Assembly: GCA_963666995.1 (NCBI GenBank)
Contig: OY762941.1
Span: 3,906,001 to 3,970,000, forward strand
From: Syntrophobacter sp963666995
GTDB lineage: Bacteria > Desulfobacterota > Syntrophobacteria > Syntrophobacterales > Syntrophobacteraceae
Length of the DNA stretch: 64,000 bases
Direction: 5' to 3'
The translations under genes and the position numbers were made by a program. Numbering within the stretch: the stretch's first letter is position 1; every line of letters begins with the position of its first letter. This document shows positions 62,601 to 64,000 of the stretch, piece by piece. A model generated the notes under the pieces. That model did not search any database. It was not told the origin of the DNA and was given only the letters and a program-made list of their open reading frames with translations.

Positions 62601-62821
62601 GCTTCGGCGTCCTTCCCCTGGTAATAGCCACCGGGGCCGGCGCCGGAGCGCAGACGGCCATCGGGACCGGCGTACTGGGCGGCATGATTGCCGCCACTTT
62701 CCTGGCCACTCTGTTTATTCCCCTGTTCTACGTGGTGGTGGTTCGGCTTTTCGGAAGAAAGAAAGGCGCCCGGACGGAAGTGCCCGGGTCGGACGCCGCA
62801 AGCCCTTCGGAGGGGCACTGA
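59642..62821 (+). CDS. RND multidrug efflux pump, inner-membrane permease (AcrB/MexB-like)
   Basis: 1059 residues, the usual size for the HAE1 group. Opens MLSNFFLDRPVFAWVIAIIM. Twelve membrane helices in two halves with large periplasmic loops. The proton-relay Asp pair is in IGLLVDDAIVVVENVERIM near residue 405. PYDTTPFVNVAIDEVVKTL and GLTTKNAILIVQFA are family hallmarks. It exports drugs, detergents or solvents in exchange for protons, with the adaptor encoded just before it. No regulator gene is adjacent. Confidence 0.95.
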   Translation: MLSNFFLDRPVFAWVIAIIMMLAGGLAIRTLPISQYPPIAPPSIAIDAFYPGASAETVENSVVQIIEQKMTGFDKMLYMAATSDSSGSGRVEMTFAPGTDPDLAWSQVQNKLQLAMASLPDVVQRQGVKVSKSTKNYLLLVGLVSEDGSMDQYDLTDYAQSNLEKVLARVPGVGEVESFGSQYAMRVWLDPDKLVSFKLTVDDVVAALRDYNVEVSAGQFGGAPALQGQRLNASIIVQNLLHTPEEFASIPLRMNPDGSLVRVKDVGRTELGTERYETQMTYNGKPSAAMAVRQVVGANALETANAIRAKMQEMSRYFPPGMKVIYPYDTTPFVNVAIDEVVKTLFEAILLVFLVMYLFMGNIRATLIPTMAVPVVLLGTFGVLQMFGFTINMLTMFAMVLAIGLLVDDAIVVVENVERIMAEEGLSPMEATRKSMGEITSALIGIGLVLSAVFGPMAFFGGSTGVIYRQFAVTVIAAMLLSVLVALILTPVLCASLLKPVAKGHGTAATSFFLFRPFFRWFDRAFSSARDKYQAMVGVILGKKLRYLFIYVLIVAALGFLFQRMPTAYLPDEDQGIVTVQAMLPAGSTLEQTKLVMEEVRNHFLGDEKEAVISCMTISGRSFSGTGQNAGLAFVRLRDWKLRNRSDLKVKAIVGRAMARFSKIRNARVYAFAPPAVVELGMANGFDFQLQDRGGLGHSALMAARNQMLGMIAKDPRLSRVRPNGLEDVPEYRIDVDWEKGGTLGAPISSIHSTISAAFGSAYVNDFIQGGRVKRVYVQADVSHRMLPSDLERLYVRNNAGTMTPFTSFASGRWTYGSPRLERFNAFPSLNIWGEAPPGRSSGEAMQAMEEITSKLPRGVGFDWTGVSYQERMAKSQAPALYAFSMIVIFLCLAALYESWTVPISIMLALPLGVIGGVLATSLRGFPNDVYFQIGLLTVLGLTTKNAILIVQFAMGKLQGGMGLVEATLEGAKLRFRPIIMTSMAFGFGVLPLVIATGAGAGAQTAIGTGVLGGMIAATFLATLFIPLFYVVVVRLFGRKKGARTEVPGSDAASPSEGH

Positions 62822-62887
62822 CAACAGCTTGCGTTCAAGAAAGTAACAAAGGGTGTTTCTCAGGAGCGTGGGGAACTGCGTCCCGGC

Positions 62888-63168
62888 CTGTTGCCCAAAG
62901 GAAAAGCCGAGGCCGGACGAAATCACGATTCGTCATTCCGGCGAACACTCATGGCCTTTCGGCCACAACGAACAATGAAAAAATCTCTGCCTAAATCGAG
63001 ACAGGGTATACGTTAGACGGCAATTCCTTTTTTCATATAAAGGCCGGAATCCAGGCTCATTGAAATCATTGGATAATTCCAAGTAACGGCACTGGACCCC
63101 GGCTTTCGCCGGGGTGACATTTCTCGACAAATGGCTCATTTTTCACCTGGATTCTGTTTGGGCAACAG
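62888..63168 (+). repeat. MITE-like element, copy A
   Basis: 281 bp, with perfect 12-bp inverted ends CTGTTGCCCAAA / TTTGGGCAACAG. Almost identical by eye to 47974-48256 in opposite orientation. Interior hairpins: TGGCCTTTCGGCCA and CCCCGGCTTTCGCCGGGG. It starts 67 bp after the RND pump stop. No ORF of its own. Confidence 0.8.
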
Positions 63169-63346
63169 CCCCGTCCCCCACACCCCTACGCCGTTGCGCG
63201 GCTGTGTATGGCGCTGCGGCGGCGCCCCGCAAAATGCGGGGCAGTCGCCGCGAGCGCCGAACGCTCGGCCTCACGCCCCGATGCTGCCCGGCTGATCCGT
63301 TGGCCCGGGTATGCAAGGGACTGGATGGAAACGCACAAGGAACCGG

Positions 63347-64000
63347 TCACATGCTCCGCAGGCGCCGGATCCTTTCCTCTATGGGGGGATGCGTGCTGAA
63401 AAGATTGGCGAGGGTCTGGCCCGTGAGCGGGTTCACGATGAACATATGCGCCGTCGACGGTTTCGCGTCTTCCATCGGAATTTGCCGGGAAGCGGCGGAA
63501 AGCTTCTCCAGTGCGCGCGCAAGCGACCCGGGGCTGTGACAAAGCTTCGCACCCGTTTCATCGGCAAGGTATTCGCGAGACCGGGAAATGGCAAGCTGGA
63601 TCAGAGTGGCCGCGATGGGGGCGAGAATTGCCGTAATCAGCAGTGTAAAGATTCCACCGCCGCGTTCGTCGTCGCCGCCTCCCCGGAAGCCGCCGAACAT
63701 CGCAGCCCATTGGGCCATATTTGCCAGGATCATGACAACGCCGGCCAGGGTGGCCGCGATCGAGCTTACGAGTATGTCCCGATTCATCACATGCCCCAGT
63801 TCATGCGCCAGCACTCCCCGGATCTCCTCGGGGGTGAGCAGGCGCCAGAGCCCCTCGGTAACCGCAACGACCGCGTGTTCGGGGTTCCTGCCGGTTGCGA
63901 ACGCATTAGGTGCGGCCTCGGGAATCATGTAGATCCGCGGCATGGAGAGGCCCGCTGTGGCGGTAAGCTCTCTTACGATCCGGAAGAGTTCCGGAGCGTG
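63347..64000 (-). CDS. htpX: HtpX-family membrane zinc metalloprotease (N-terminus cut by window edge)
   Basis: 217 codons on the minus strand from base 64000 to the stop at 63347; the N-terminal membrane helices lie outside. SMPRIYMIPEAAPNAFATGR and NPEHAVVAVTEGL are the HtpX signature, and the M48 zinc motif HELGH lies in VLAHELGHVMNRDILVSSIA. Two further membrane stretches follow, then EYLADETGAKL supplies the third zinc ligand (Glu). The end, LFSTHPPIEERIRRLRSM, is typical. HtpX degrades misfolded inner-membrane proteins. Confidence 0.95.
   Translation of the reverse strand, partial: HAPELFRIVRELTATAGLSMPRIYMIPEAAPNAFATGRNPEHAVVAVTEGLWRLLTPEEIRGVLAHELGHVMNRDILVSSIAATLAGVVMILANMAQWAAMFGGFRGGGDDERGGGIFTLLITAILAPIAATLIQLAISRSREYLADETGAKLCHSPGSLARALEKLSAASRQIPMEDAKPSTAHMFIVNPLTGQTLANLFSTHPPIEERIRRLRSM

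Noticed and set aside
1..64000. tRNA, rRNA, tmRNA, intact transposase, prophage or CRISPR
   Set aside because: None seen on reading both strands; a covariance search (tRNAscan, Infernal) would settle the RNA genes.

Overview
The window looks like chromosome of a GC-rich, strictly anaerobic deltaproteobacterium (Desulfobacterota). My best guess is a Syntrophobacter-type syntroph or sulfate reducer. The reasons are a complete qmoABC set, a selenocysteine formate dehydrogenase with its maturation factor FdhE, heterodisulfide-reductase-like (Hdr) modules joined to CoA-transferases and an acyl-CoA dehydrogenase, a CooT-type nickel protein and many small repeats. The genus is inferred; no rRNA or other phylogenetic marker is present.

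Layout. 1-6 kb: end of an M28 peptidase, a FecR/DUF6600 protein with a very long glutamine-rich tail, a D,D-carboxypeptidase, and a candidate 51-residue membrane selenoprotein that ordinary ORF calling would miss because its codon 31 is UGA. 6-18.7 kb: Mrp/NBP35 ATPase, transketolase, two poorly known proteins, AMMECR1+MEMO1, TrmJ, CooT, a GH57/DUF3536 protein, a sugar aminotransferase and a hexapeptide-repeat protein. 18.7-19.9 kb: a gene-free zone full of repeats. 19.9-31.1 kb: a same-strand acid-metabolism locus (XRE regulator, acyl-CoA dehydrogenase, CoA-transferase A/B, MFS transporter, HdrC-HdrB-HdrA-like-HdrC-HdrB, second CoA-transferase A/B). 31-42 kb: CoA-binding protein, RmuC, a small membrane protein, qmoABC, a beta-hydroxyacid dehydrogenase, a PC4-like protein, tandem repeats and a MoaD/ThiS protein. 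42-52.4 kb, all on the minus strand: minCDE, a HAD phosphatase, a CoA-hydrolase/GNAT fusion, fdhE, a repeat island and fdhB-fdhA. 53-64 kb: a small hypothetical gene, purA, a sigma-54 activator, a small hypothetical gene, an IS5-like mini-element, an RND efflux pair, another repeat copy and htpX.

How the genes work together. Uptake (MFS), CoA activation (CoA-transferases), oxidation (acyl-CoA dehydrogenase) and electron handling (Hdr-like CBACB) sit side by side and could form one pathway for an organic acid that I cannot name. QmoABC links the quinone pool to cytoplasmic electron transfer, and the exported formate dehydrogenase serves formate-based electron exchange. These are the expected tools of syntrophic or sulfate-reducing growth.

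The most notable signal is selenium. Besides the clear Sec codon in fdhA, two further in-frame UGA codons are followed at 21 nt by hairpins with bacterial-SECIS-like geometry: one in the small membrane protein (5746-5901) and one in the second CoA-transferase A subunit (29539-30357). The partner B subunit of that CoA-transferase also has Asp where the first B subunit has the expected catalytic Glu. No tRNA, rRNA, CRISPR array, prophage or intact transposase was seen.
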